Numbered from the stretch's first letter, positions 8,901 through 17,370 are shown. The stretch is 64,000 nucleotides of DNA from Gemmatimonadota bacterium (GCA_021324635.1 JAJPIS010000107.1:62001-126000), one strand, 5' to 3'. A program made the numbers and translations. The notes: a model not told the origin generated them from the letters alone.

Positions 8901-10481
8901 CTACCGCTGGCCTGCCCGCGACGGCGATCGACGGGCCGGCGTGCCGACCATCGCGACGTGATGATGCATGAGCGCCTCCACCTGGTCGATCTCGCGAGGC
9001 GCTGCGGTCAGCCGCTCGAGCCCCGTGGGCGTGACCACGTAGTCGTCCTCGATCCGAACGCCGATGTTGGCGTAGCGCTGGAGCAGCGGTCGGATGCGGG
9101 CGATGAACGCGCGGTTCCGCGGGGTGTCGGGCAGCACGTCGATCATCCCCGGCCGGATGTAGAGGCCCGGCTCGATCGTGAACACATCGCCGACGCCGAA
9201 CTGGTGCGCACCCGTGTACCACTGCGCAGGATCGTGCACGTCCAACCCGAGCCCGTGCCCGGGGCCATGCGGGCAGAAGAGCGTGACCTGCCGGCAGACG
9301 TTGTCGGGGCGTCCGCAGAACCCGGCCGGCGCGTCGAACACGGCACCGGCCGAGTCGATCAGCCCGAGCCGCGTCAGGCCGGCACCCAGCACGGCGAAGA
9401 CACTGTCGACTTCCTGGCGGGCAGGTACCCCCGGCTTCACCTGTCGCTCGGCGGCCGCCTGCGCGTCCCGTACGATCTGGTAGACGGCGCGCTGGTCGGG
9501 AGTGAACGTGCCGCTGACGGGCAGCGTCCGCGTCACGTCCGCCGCGTAGCCCTGATACTCCGCCGCCACATCCATCACCACCACCTCACCGGCGCGCATC
9601 ACGCGGTCGTCCGCGTCGTAGTGCAGGGTCGTGGAATTGGGACCGGAGCCGACGATCGACGCGTAGGCCGGCCGATCCGCGCCGTTTCGCCGGAAGGTGT
9701 ATTCCATGAGCGCCTGGATCTTGTACTCGTTCATGCTCGGCGCGACTGCCTGCATCGCGGCCCGATGCCCCAGATCCGAGACCTCGGCTGCCCGTTTGAT
9801 GAGCGCGATCTCGGCGGCACCTTTCCGGGCCCGGAGTGCCTCGACGATCGGGGTCGCATCACGCACGTCGAGCCCGATGTGTGATGTTGCCAGGCGCCGC
9901 GCCAGGGCTCGGCCGAAGCTCAGCGAATCACCCCGCACGAACTCCTCCGATTCGGCATCGCTCACGAAATAGTACGGCAGATGCGTCGCCGTCAGCGAGT
10001 CGAGGACGGGATTCAGATCCTCGTCCGACCGCGCGCCATATCCCAGCTCGCGCGCCAGCTCATCGTACCGCACGCGTGTGCCAGTGTAGAACTCGGTCCG
10101 GGGAGCCGGAGGCTGGATGAACATCGTCCCCGTCGTGCGCCCCTCCCGCTTGACGAGGACCAGTGTCGCATCGGGCTCCAGGAACCCGGTGAGGTAGCGG
10201 AACGAAGGCGTCTGTCGGAAGCGCGGATAGTGCTGGACCGGCTCACGGGCACCGGGGATCACCACCACGCCGCTGTCGATGTGCGCGAGCAGCGAATCGC
10301 GGCGTGTCGCGTACTCGGTGGCGTTGATCGCGGCAGGCGGCGCCCCAGGCGCGGCACTCTGCGCACCAGCGCCGCCCGCGGATAGAACGACGAGCCCCAG
10401 GGCGAGCGCGGCGGGCACTGCGCGCGTCAGGACTCGGGGGCGAGGGTCGCGATGAGGTCTCGGGCGAGCTACGGTCGGCAT
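8901..10481 (-). CDS. Secreted M24 metallopeptidase, Xaa-Pro aminopeptidase type
   Basis: A 526-residue aminopeptidase P-like enzyme that removes an N-terminal residue ahead of proline. A signal peptide (AVPAALALGLVVLSAGGAGAQ) precedes the N-terminal creatinase domain and the pita-bread catalytic domain. The five dimetal ligands are visible in order: VMDVAAEYQGYAADVTRT (two Asp), GPGHGLGLDVHDP (His), TIEPGLY (Glu) and VRIEDDYVV (Glu). Export is unusual for classical PepP but common in this group. The start is placed at the ATG reading MPTVARP, where the signal peptide begins; the track ORF continues upstream into the neighbouring gene's complement and is not real there. A clear ribosome site is not visible. 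Confidence 0.92.
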   Translation of the reverse strand: MPTVARPRPHRDPRPRVLTRAVPAALALGLVVLSAGGAGAQSAAPGAPPAAINATEYATRRDSLLAHIDSGVVVIPGAREPVQHYPRFRQTPSFRYLTGFLEPDATLVLVKREGRTTGTMFIQPPAPRTEFYTGTRVRYDELARELGYGARSDEDLNPVLDSLTATHLPYYFVSDAESEEFVRGDSLSFGRALARRLATSHIGLDVRDATPIVEALRARKGAAEIALIKRAAEVSDLGHRAAMQAVAPSMNEYKIQALMEYTFRRNGADRPAYASIVGSGPNSTTLHYDADDRVMRAGEVVVMDVAAEYQGYAADVTRTLPVSGTFTPDQRAVYQIVRDAQAAAERQVKPGVPARQEVDSVFAVLGAGLTRLGLIDSAGAVFDAPAGFCGRPDNVCRQVTLFCPHGPGHGLGLDVHDPAQWYTGAHQFGVGDVFTIEPGLYIRPGMIDVLPDTPRNRAFIARIRPLLQRYANIGVRIEDDYVVTPTGLERLTAAPREIDQVEALMHHHVAMVGTPARRSPSRAGQR

Positions 10482-10501
10482 GAGGCGCGATGCGAGGGCG
10501 C

Positions 10502-11374
10502 TCAGGTGACGTCGAGCGTCTGTACCATTCCGTGCTGAATATGTGGCTTGCCGTCCTTCGCGTCGGGCACGAAGCACATGAGCGCGTACTTCCCGGAGGT
10601 GAGGTCCGCCGTGAAGTATACGCCGCCGCCGGCGGCCGCGGGTGCGGCTCCGCCCAACGGGTGCCCCGGTGGAGGCCCCTGAGGCTTCAGGACCCATGCG
10701 ACCACATCGGCTGGCGTCTTGCCCGGCTCGAGTCGAACGAGCTCCAGCTCGTGAGGCTGCTGCCCCCTCGCGGTCTGGACGAGGAATGTCCGCCGCCCGG
10801 CGGTGACCGGGCCGCGGACGTCGAACCGGTAGTCGGAGAGCGTGACCACGACATCGGGCGTCGGCGCAGCCGCGCTGGAGGCCGCCGCCGCGGTCACGGT
10901 AAACGGCATCGACATCCCCTTCGCGAAGTGCGGGACGCCGCCCGGGACGTCGACGAAGCACAGGAACGCGTACTGACCGGGCACGAGGTCGACCGTCGCG
11001 TTCGACTGGCTGTGCGGCTCGGGTGCATTCGGTCCGCCGACGGGCACCATCCAACGCGGCGGGGGTCCCGGGTGCTGGAGTGCCTGCCGGAGATCGGTCA
11101 CCGTCTTTCCGCTATCCAGTCGTACGATGGCCAGATGGTGCAGCATCGCCCCGTCGTTGATCAGCTGAAACGTCGTCCAGCCGGCTGGGACCTGCTGCGG
11201 CCCGGTGAACGCGTACTCTGTCGCATGGATGGTCACAACGGTCGGGGCCGCCGGGGCGGCCGCCGGCGTCGCGGCCGTCGAATCGCCGCTAGCGGGCACC
11301 TGCCCGCCACGACCGCAGCCGACCACCAGGAGCGCGCTGCCGGCGATCAGGTACGAGAGCTTTGGGACACGCAT
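10502..11374 (-). CDS. Lipoprotein with two cupredoxin-like repeats
   Basis: A 290-residue predicted lipoprotein: hydrophobic signal LSYLIAGSALLVVGC with the lipid-modified Cys in VVGCGRGG, then an Ala/Pro-rich linker. Two similar units follow. The first (VVTIHATEYAFTGPQQVPAG ... QYAFLCFVDVPGGVPHFAKGM) and the second (VVVTLSDYRFDVRGPVTAG ... KYALMCFVPDAKDGKPHIQHGM) share the order beta-strand start, HHL/PHEL, G-x-YA-x-x-CFV and a final PH...GM. The His/Cys/His/Met-like layout resembles cupredoxins, so copper binding is possible but unproven. AGGAGG precedes the ATG at 11374. It lies 20 bases upstream of the M24 peptidase gene on the same strand, so they may be co-transcribed. Confidence 0.85.
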   Translation of the reverse strand: MRVPKLSYLIAGSALLVVGCGRGGQVPASGDSTAATPAAAPAAPTVVTIHATEYAFTGPQQVPAGWTTFQLINDGAMLHHLAIVRLDSGKTVTDLRQALQHPGPPPRWMVPVGGPNAPEPHSQSNATVDLVPGQYAFLCFVDVPGGVPHFAKGMSMPFTVTAAAASSAAAPTPDVVVTLSDYRFDVRGPVTAGRRTFLVQTARGQQPHELELVRLEPGKTPADVVAWVLKPQGPPPGHPLGGAAPAAAGGGVYFTADLTSGKYALMCFVPDAKDGKPHIQHGMVQTLDVT

Positions 11375-11442
11375 TGGCCTGCCTCCTACGAGGGTGTTGC
11401 TCGCGTGCAAGTCGCGGAGCATGGCCCGCGTGCGACCCACTG

Positions 11443-12381
11443 TCAACCGGTCCCCGGAAACCTGTCGTCGATGCGACGCTCGCTGATGCTTCCCCGCGCG
11501 GCCTCGTACACCAGACGTGCCGCCGCGAGATCCTCGACCGCGAGCCCGAGGGACTTGAAGACGATCGGGGGGGTCTGCGGGAGAGGATGCGTGCCGGCGA
11601 GGAGCTCACCCAGCTCGGCGTACACCGCCACGCCCGGAATCAGGATGTCCCCCGCCTCCTGCGCGGCGGCCGCCCGCGAGTCGACGATCACGGCCCCGCG
11701 CATCGCGTCGTCATCCAGTTCCCGCCGCGTCGGGCCAACGGCGCCGACGGCCAGCACCACCGTGCCGTCGCCGAGCCAGGCCCCGCGGAGCACCGGCTCC
11801 GGCGCGCCCGTCACGGTCACCACGACGTCGGCACCGCGTACCGCGTCCGCGGCCGAAGTGACCTGTCCGCCGATCTCTGCCGCGAGGTCGGCCGCACGGC
11901 GAGGGGTGCGACTCCAGATCCGGACCTCGTCGAAGGGGCGGACGAGCCGGAGTGCCCGGATGTGCGCCCGGGCCTGGACCCCGCTGCCGAGCACGGCGAG
12001 CACGCGAGCCGCCGGGGCGGCGAGGAGGTCTGCCGCGACGGCGGACACGGCCGCCGTCCGCAGCTCCGTGATCAGCCGGCCGTCCATCGTCGCGAGCGGC
12101 TCGCCAGTGGCCGCGCGGAAGAGCTGGATCGTGGCGAGGTGGCTCGGCAGGCCGTGCCGCGCGTTGTCCGGATAGACGGTGACCAGCTTCGCGCCGAGCA
12201 CATCCCCGTATACCGCCGGCATGACGCCGAACAGCGCGCCCGCCTCGGGGACGGGGAGGATGGAACGCACTGGCTGCCGGACCCGCCCGGCCGAGAAATC
12301 GATCAGCGCCTGCCGCATCGCCGGGATCAGGGCGTCGAGACGCAGCAGGTCCTGCACGCGGGACTCGTCGAGGGTCAGCAT
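11443..12381 (-). CDS. Ornithine cyclodeaminase / mu-crystallin family enzyme
   Basis: A 312-residue NAD(P)-binding protein of the ornithine cyclodeaminase family, whose members include ornithine cyclodeaminase, alanine dehydrogenase and ketimine reductases. Family marks are the N-terminal MLTLDESRVQDLL, the conserved GVMPAVYGDVLGAKLVTVYPDN, TAAVSAVAADLLA and the Rossmann motif LAVLGSGVQARAHIRAL. The true reaction cannot be decided from the sequence. The ATG at 12381 starts the family domain; the track ORF extends upstream through a homopurine tract and is not coding there. It lies 68 bases upstream of the cupredoxin-like lipoprotein gene on the same strand. Confidence 0.9.
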   Translation of the reverse strand: MLTLDESRVQDLLRLDALIPAMRQALIDFSAGRVRQPVRSILPVPEAGALFGVMPAVYGDVLGAKLVTVYPDNARHGLPSHLATIQLFRAATGEPLATMDGRLITELRTAAVSAVAADLLAAPAARVLAVLGSGVQARAHIRALRLVRPFDEVRIWSRTPRRAADLAAEIGGQVTSAADAVRGADVVVTVTGAPEPVLRGAWLGDGTVVLAVGAVGPTRRELDDDAMRGAVIVDSRAAAAQEAGDILIPGVAVYAELGELLAGTHPLPQTPPIVFKSLGLAVEDLAAARLVYEAARGSISERRIDDRFPGTG

Positions 12382-12390
12382 CGGTCGGGC

Positions 12391-12474
12391 AGGGGAGGGA
12401 AGGGGGAGAAGGGGGGAGGGGACGGGAAAAGGGGCAGGGAAGGGGAGACGGGGGGGAGGGAGAGTGAGCGCCCC
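12391..12474 (+). repeat. Homopurine G-rich tract upstream of the cyclodeaminase gene
   Basis: About 84 bases composed almost only of G and A on the plus strand, with repeated runs of four to seven G. It begins ten bases upstream of the start codon of the minus-strand cyclodeaminase gene, so its transcript leader would be a polypyrimidine stretch. Such tracts can form G-quadruplex or triplex structures. Confidence 0.8.
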
Positions 12475-12560
12475 GACCGGGGGCCCGCGTTCGACCCCGC
12501 TCGGCCGCGCTCGGCACAGTAGAGCCTGGCGCATCCCCGCGGGGTTTGTAAGTTGGACGC

Positions 12561-12572
12561 GGTCACGTGACC
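12561..12572. promoter_or_regulatory. Perfect 12-bp palindrome in a candidate promoter
   Basis: GGTCACGTGACC reads the same on both strands. It sits between a possible -35 (TTGGAC, 12553) and a possible -10 (TATGTT, 12574) ahead of the TonB-plug gene, where a dimeric repressor or activator could act. The promoter spacing (15) is short, so the assignment is tentative. Confidence 0.4.
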
Positions 12573-12604
12573 ATATGTTTTCGCAAGCCTCCGGGGGTGG
12601 TGCC

Positions 12605-14167
12605 ATGGCGTTGGGCGGCCGGAAGTCGGATCGCTGGGCGGTGAACCTACGGGCCGGAAGCCGGCGCGCGACCCGTGCCCTGTCTGCGCCGGACCGCTGG
12701 CCACGCCGGCACGCGCGCGCCGCCGCGCGCGCCCTCGTCGTCGCACTCCTGGCATCGGGTCCGGGATCGCGGGCGGCGGCGCAGGTCGCGAGCGCCGGCG
12801 CGACCGGTAGCGGACCGTCGGGCGGCACCGTCGCCGGGGTGGTGTTCGACAGTCTCCACGCCGGGCCGCTGGTCGGGGCGCAGATCGCGGTCGACGGCAC
12901 GACGCGCCTCACCACCACCGACTCGAGCGGGCGGTTCCGGCTCGACAGCCTGGCACCCGGGGTGGTTCGGCTCGCCGTGTTTCACCCGGTCCTCGACTCG
13001 GTCGGCACCGGCCTCTCCACCCCTCCGATTCGCGTCGCGGCCGGCGACACCATCCGCGTCGCGCTGGGTGTCCCCTCGCCCGCGACCCTCCGCGCCCTCT
13101 TCTGCCGGACCCCGCCAGGCCCCGCCGACAGCGGCACCGGTCCATCGCTCCTGGTCGGCCGCGTCCTCGACGCCGAAACCGAGGAGCCGGTGGGCGGCGG
13201 CCGCGTCGCCCTGAGTTGGACCGAGATCCAGGCGGACCGCGTGCAAGGGCTGAAGCACATCGATCGCGCACGCGACACGCTGGCCGGTCCCGCCGGCGTG
13301 TTCCGCTTCTGCTGGTTACCCGGAAACGTCACCGGCACCTTGCACGTGGCGCGAACGACTCGGTCCGAGGTGCTGGATCGGCCGTTCGCCATGAACAACC
13401 GGTACGTGGCCTTCGTGGCGCTCCATCTGCCGGGCGCCGGTGCGGGCACGTCACAGGGGTCCGCAGCCGGCACGTCGACAGCCGGGACATCGCCCGCCCG
13501 AGCGACGCTCACGGGGCGGGTGGTGCGGGAGGAAGGCGGTGCACTCGTAGGCGCCGTGGTGCGCGTGCTGGGCAGCGGCGACTCGGCGGTGACGGCGGAC
13601 AGCGGACGGTTTGTCCTCCGGGGTGAGCCGACGGGAAGTCGGACGCTCTTCGTCCGCGCGGTCGGCTACCAGCCGGTGTCCGTCCCCGTCGAGCTGTCGG
13701 CGCGCGAGCCCCGCCAGGTCGCGGTCGTGATCGGTCCGAAGACGGCCGTGCTCCAGAAGGTCCTGGTGACGGCGGAGCTGAAGGCGGGGTATCAGCGGGT
13801 CGGGTTCGACCGCCGGCAGGCCGGGGGGCTTGGCCGGTATCTCACCGCGGAGGACATCGCCCGCCGGAACCCCTCCGAGATGCGAGACCTGCTCGTCGGG
13901 ATGCCGGGCCTCGTCACGCGGTCGACTCGGAACGGCCGCCTGTATACCGCCCCGAGCCTCCGGAGCACCTGCCTGGTCTACATGGTCGACGGCCACCAGT
14001 TCCGCGAGATGAGCGCGGGAGACATCGACGCGTACGTGAGGCCCAACGAGATCGCGGCCGTCGAGGTCTACCAGAGCGGCGAAGCACCCTCGGAGGTCGT
14101 GGTCGGACCAGGTTCACGCTGTGCGGCCGTCATCATCTGGACCAAGACGCACCTCGGTATCCACTGA
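12605..14167 (+). CDS. Secreted protein with carboxypeptidase-regulatory repeats and a TonB plug-like domain, no barrel
   Basis: A 520-residue exported protein. After a basic leader and hydrophobic core (ARALVVALLASGPGSRAAAQ) come carboxypeptidase-regulatory/Ig-like modules: GGTVAGVVFDSLHAGPLVGA near 60, LLVGRVLDAETEEPVGGG near 180, and TLTGRVVREEGGALVGAVV near 300. The C-terminal third (RYLTAEDIARRNPSEMRDLL ... LVYMVDGHQF ... AAVEVYQSGEAPSEV) matches the plug domain of TonB-dependent receptors. A receptor would continue with some 500 residues of beta-barrel; here the gene stops at the plug. Likely role is outer-membrane binding or a partner of another receptor; function unknown. Start: ATG 12605 after GGGGGTGG; an in-frame ATG at 12575 is the alternative. 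Confidence 0.8.
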   Translation: MALGGRKSDRWAVNLRAGSRRATRALSAPDRWPRRHARAAARALVVALLASGPGSRAAAQVASAGATGSGPSGGTVAGVVFDSLHAGPLVGAQIAVDGTTRLTTTDSSGRFRLDSLAPGVVRLAVFHPVLDSVGTGLSTPPIRVAAGDTIRVALGVPSPATLRALFCRTPPGPADSGTGPSLLVGRVLDAETEEPVGGGRVALSWTEIQADRVQGLKHIDRARDTLAGPAGVFRFCWLPGNVTGTLHVARTTRSEVLDRPFAMNNRYVAFVALHLPGAGAGTSQGSAAGTSTAGTSPARATLTGRVVREEGGALVGAVVRVLGSGDSAVTADSGRFVLRGEPTGSRTLFVRAVGYQPVSVPVELSAREPRQVAVVIGPKTAVLQKVLVTAELKAGYQRVGFDRRQAGGLGRYLTAEDIARRNPSEMRDLLVGMPGLVTRSTRNGRLYTAPSLRSTCLVYMVDGHQFREMSAGDIDAYVRPNEIAAVEVYQSGEAPSEVVVGPGSRCAAVIIWTKTHLGIH

Positions 14168-14254
14168 GAGTCCCCCTCGGCAGCCGTCCGCCGGTGGTAG
14201 CGAGAGCGCGCAGAGGCGCCGAGTGTCGAGCGGTCGATCGGCGACTCGGCGCCC

Positions 14255-15154
14255 TCAGTCCAGGTCGCGGAACGCCACGCGGCGGGCGCCCGAGGATTCG
14301 AGTGCGCCGCGCACGCGCGCGCTGACGAGGGCGTCAAGCTCGGCGACATGGTTCGCGATCGGCTGTGGGAGCGTACCCGCGAACGGCGTTGCGGTCGCCG
14401 GATGGAAGAAGAACTCGGTCGTCCCCCTGCCGAGCGTCGCCACCAGCCGGAGCACCGTCTGCTCGGTCATCCTGCCGGTCGCCGCCAATCCCCGCACATC
14501 GGTATTGTACCGGATGCCCGCCCGATGCAGCCGCCATCGGACGAGCGCGAGCCAGGGCACCAGGCCCGCGGCGCGGGATGCGGCTGCGAGGCGCGCCCAC
14601 AGTCGCGTCAGCGGCCCACCGCTCGCCACGCCGGCCGCCCGCAGCGGCTCGTAGGGCACTCGCACCGCCCGCACGTTGAACTCGCGCGCGACCGCGAGGA
14701 TCGCGCCGAGGACCGTCGGATGCAGGTGCATGTGCCGGTGCGCGTCGACATGGTCGAGCGGCAACCCGGTCGCCCGGAAGGCCTCGAACTGCGCCCGCAC
14801 CTCGGCGCGAAGCTGACGCCGCGCCATCGGTGAGAAGAAGTACCGGACACCCGCGAGGACCAGACGGTCCGATAGTCGCCCCGACCGATCGACCAACCTG
14901 GAGAGCTGCGCGCGCGGCAGGATGGTTCGCCCGTCCACGACCGTCACGTGCAGCCCGACCGCGAGTCCCGGCAGCCGGCGGGCACGGTCGACGGCGTCCC
15001 CGGCGGCCCCCTCTGCCACCATGAGACTGGCACTCGTGAGCACGCCATCGCGGTACGCGATCTCGATGGCCTCGTTGACCGGCAGCGCCAGTCCGAAATC
15101 GTCGGCCGTGACGATCACACGCAGGCCGACCTCCCTCCGCCCCGTCGCGCTCAC
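14255..15154 (-). CDS. hpnK: HpnK: hopanoid-associated YdjC/ChbG-family deacetylase
   Basis: A 299-residue member of the ChbG/HpnK carbohydrate deacetylase family. The metal site is visible: VIVTADDFGL (Asp pair), VGLHVTVVDG (His) and DHVDAHRHMHLHP (histidine cluster). The wording of these motifs is that of the HpnK subfamily, which is found with hopanoid-modification genes and is proposed to remove an acetyl group from the hopanoid sugar head group. Divergently placed hpnL supports the subfamily call. The GTG start at 15154 is the track start; a nearer GTG (just before IVTADDFG) is possible. No clear ribosome site. Other hopanoid genes such as squalene cyclase are absent from the window. Confidence 0.85.
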   Translation of the reverse strand: MSATGRREVGLRVIVTADDFGLALPVNEAIEIAYRDGVLTSASLMVAEGAAGDAVDRARRLPGLAVGLHVTVVDGRTILPRAQLSRLVDRSGRLSDRLVLAGVRYFFSPMARRQLRAEVRAQFEAFRATGLPLDHVDAHRHMHLHPTVLGAILAVAREFNVRAVRVPYEPLRAAGVASGGPLTRLWARLAAASRAAGLVPWLALVRWRLHRAGIRYNTDVRGLAATGRMTEQTVLRLVATLGRGTTEFFFHPATATPFAGTLPQPIANHVAELDALVSARVRGALESSGARRVAFRDLD

Positions 15155-15377
15155 GGGCGAGTAATGTAGCCCGGCCCATGGCCGTCGGCGTGCGGTCGGT
15201 ACGTCGTCGGTATGCCGCCCGGATCGTGCGCGCTACCCCGAAATGCGCCGTGGTGTGCCGCCTACGTGGCGACTAGCTTCGCTCGATGCCGCAGCCCGCA
15301 GCCCGAAGCACACGCCCCGTCGCGCGCGATTGGCGAGCCGGCGTGTGCCAGTGCACGGGGAGAGTGGGGGGCCACGC

Positions 15378-16442
15378 GTGACGGGCGATCCCGAGGGCAC
15401 GTCCGGGTGGCCCGACGCCGGACACCGCGTGCCGGACCTGACGGCCGTCGCCCCGCACGCTGGCGCCGCGCAGACTCACCGGTATCGGCTTGCCCTTTGG
15501 GCGTTCGCCGGGTGCGGGCTGGCCGTGGCGATCGTCCTGCTCGTCCGGGCGGGGCTTCCACAGATCCTCGAGCTCCTCCGCACGGCCGGGTACGCGCTGA
15601 TCGTGCTCGTTCCACTGCACCTGGTGCCACTCGCGTTGGACGCGAGCGGCTGGCGGGCCCTGCTTCCGCCCGGGGGCCCTGGCCGCAGCTATCTCACGGG
15701 GGCGGCGGTCATCCGCGAATCCGTCGGAGGGTTGCTCCCCGTCCGGGTCGGGGGCGAGATCGCTGGGATCCGGCTCCTCCTCCGGCGCGGCGTGCCCGGC
15801 GTGGCCGCGACCGCCAGTGTCGTCGTGGAAGTCACGCTCTGGCTGGTCGCGCAACTCATCTTCGCCGTCGCCGGCCTCGTGCTGCTCGTGCTGCTCGCAC
15901 ACGGCGATCGAAACCCGGCGCCCCGCTGGGCCGCTGGTGGCCTCCTGCTCACGGCCGTCGGCCTCGCGGCGTTCGTGGTTCTGCAACGGCGTGTCGGCCT
16001 CTTCACGATCGTCGAGCACATATTGGCGGGCCTCGCCGGTCGCGACGTCGTGCGCCGTGTCGCCGATCCGGCTCGGCTCGATGCGGCGATCAGGCGGCTG
16101 TACCGCGACCGGGGCGCGCTGTCGCGATGCGTGGCGTGGCAGTTGACGGGGTTCGTGGCCGGAGCGGCGGAGACGTGGGTCGCCTTTCAGCTGATCCGCC
16201 AGCCGGTCAGCGTCCCCGCAGCGGTCGTGATGGAGAGTCTGACAGTCGCGTTGCAGAGCGCGACGTTCTTCGTGCCGGCCGGGCTCGGCACACAGGAGGC
16301 CGGCTTCGTGCTCCTGGGGGCGGCTGTCGGTGTGTCCACCCCCGCGGCGCTGGCCGGAGCGCTCGCGCGCCGGGGACGGCAGTTGGCGCTGGGCGTCCCG
16401 GCCCTCCTCGCCTGGTTCTGGCTCGAGCGGCGCCCCGGCTAG
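15378..16442 (+). CDS. hpnL: HpnL-like integral membrane flippase-domain protein
   Basis: A protein of about 354 residues with roughly eight membrane helices, of the lysylphosphatidylglycerol-synthetase transmembrane (UPF0104) group. The stretch VIRESVGGLLPVRVGGEIAG and the C-terminal ATFFVPAGLGTQEAGFVLLG are typical of HpnL. HpnL is proposed to move or present hopanoid precursors across the membrane; this is not proven. It is divergent from hpnK. The start is uncertain: GTG 15378 is preferred because the upstream codons are arginine-rich and unlike the family; ATG 15243 is the track start. Its TAG stop shares the bases CTAG with the stop of the convergent tyrA gene. Confidence 0.8.
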   Translation: MTGDPEGTSGWPDAGHRVPDLTAVAPHAGAAQTHRYRLALWAFAGCGLAVAIVLLVRAGLPQILELLRTAGYALIVLVPLHLVPLALDASGWRALLPPGGPGRSYLTGAAVIRESVGGLLPVRVGGEIAGIRLLLRRGVPGVAATASVVVEVTLWLVAQLIFAVAGLVLLVLLAHGDRNPAPRWAAGGLLLTAVGLAAFVVLQRRVGLFTIVEHILAGLAGRDVVRRVADPARLDAAIRRLYRDRGALSRCVAWQLTGFVAGAAETWVAFQLIRQPVSVPAAVVMESLTVALQSATFFVPAGLGTQEAGFVLLGAAVGVSTPAALAGALARRGRQLALGVPALLAWFWLERRPG

Positions 16443-17263
16443 CCCCGCGCCGGTCCGGTCGCCGGACCGTTTCCCGTGGAGGGATGGTTGGCCGCATCGA
16501 GCTCGCCCAGACCGTGCTCGCGTCGGGCGAGCTGGCGGTCGATGGCGGCCAATGCGCCCAGGAACGCCGCCCGAACGTCGGCGACCATCGGGTTGAAAGC
16601 CGCCATATCCTCGAACAGTTCTGTCGAGTCGTGGCAGACGACGTCGATGATGTCCATCAGGTCATCGTGTGTCTTGGTCGACAGCGCCAGCCGGCCGATG
16701 CCCGCCCGGCTCGCGCCGCGCCCAATGAAGTGCGTCAGAAACTGACTGCGCGCGACCTGCGTGTCATGCTCGCGCGGAGTGCACTGGATGGCCACCAGGC
16801 CGAGCGCGGCGGACAGCTCCTCCGCACGGACCATGGCTGTCGCCCCGGCATCGGACCCCACCATCGCCGGCGGGCTACAGAGCGCGATGCGCTGGCCGGC
16901 ACAGCTGACCGGCGCCGACTGCGCGCCGAAGAGGGGATGCGTCCCGACCGTCGCGCGGCCCGGTAGGAGTCGCTCGAGGGTCGCGCAGGGGATCATCTTC
17001 ACCGAGCAGACGTCCATGACGACAGCCGCCGGGTCCAGCAGGTGACGTGTCTCGAGGATCACATCCTGCAAGCTCCGGATCGGCACCGCGTAGATGACCG
17101 TGCTCGACGCGCACGCACGTGCCAGGGCATCGCGGTATTCGGTGGGCGGGCTCTTCACGTCGGCGAGCTGTACGTGCCAGCCCACCCGCTCCAGCTGGCG
17201 GCCGTAGTAGGTGCCGAAGCGGCCGGCGCCGATGATGCCGATCGAGGTGGAGGAGGACGGCAT
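16439..17263 (-). CDS. tyrA: Prephenate/arogenate dehydrogenase-like protein (TyrA family)
   Basis: A 274-residue NAD(P)-dependent dehydrogenase. The Rossmann motif IGIIGAGRFGTYYGRQL opens the protein. VIYAVPIRSLQDVI and the conserved VGTHPLFGAQSAP with its catalytic-type His match prephenate dehydrogenases, which convert prephenate to hydroxyphenylpyruvate in tyrosine synthesis. The C-terminal helical region (HDTQVARSQFLTHFIGRG) also fits. No ACT regulatory domain is present, so feedback control by tyrosine through that domain is not expected. The gene is divergent from serA, with a candidate promoter whose -10 lies six bases before the ATG. Substrate choice between prephenate and arogenate cannot be decided here. 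Confidence 0.85.
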   Translation of the reverse strand: MPSSSTSIGIIGAGRFGTYYGRQLERVGWHVQLADVKSPPTEYRDALARACASSTVIYAVPIRSLQDVILETRHLLDPAAVVMDVCSVKMIPCATLERLLPGRATVGTHPLFGAQSAPVSCAGQRIALCSPPAMVGSDAGATAMVRAEELSAALGLVAIQCTPREHDTQVARSQFLTHFIGRGASRAGIGRLALSTKTHDDLMDIIDVVCHDSTELFEDMAAFNPMVADVRAAFLGALAAIDRQLARREHGLGELDAANHPSTGNGPATGPARG

Positions 17264-17269
17264 CCGGAT

Positions 17270-17299
17270 AATGTAGGCACGCGCCTCGGTTCATGTCGC
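17270..17299 (-). promoter_or_regulatory. Candidate promoter of tyrA, probably leaderless
   Basis: On the minus strand GCGACA (-35) is followed after 18 bases by TACATT (-10), then six bases and the ATG. Transcription would start at or next to the start codon. The match to consensus is moderate. Confidence 0.45.
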
Positions 17300-17336
17300 G
17301 TGGCCATGTCGGAGCCGGGATGTGGCGTCCAAGGCG

Positions 17337-17366
17337 TTGACAATGGCTCGTCGTCAATGCGATACT
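17337..17366 (+). promoter_or_regulatory. Candidate promoter of the serine operon, probably leaderless
   Basis: TTGACA (perfect -35) is followed after 18 bases by GATACT (-10). The GTG start of serA lies only four bases beyond the -10 box, so the transcript would begin at the start codon with no leader and no ribosome binding site. Confidence 0.55.
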
Positions 17367-17370
17367 CGCC

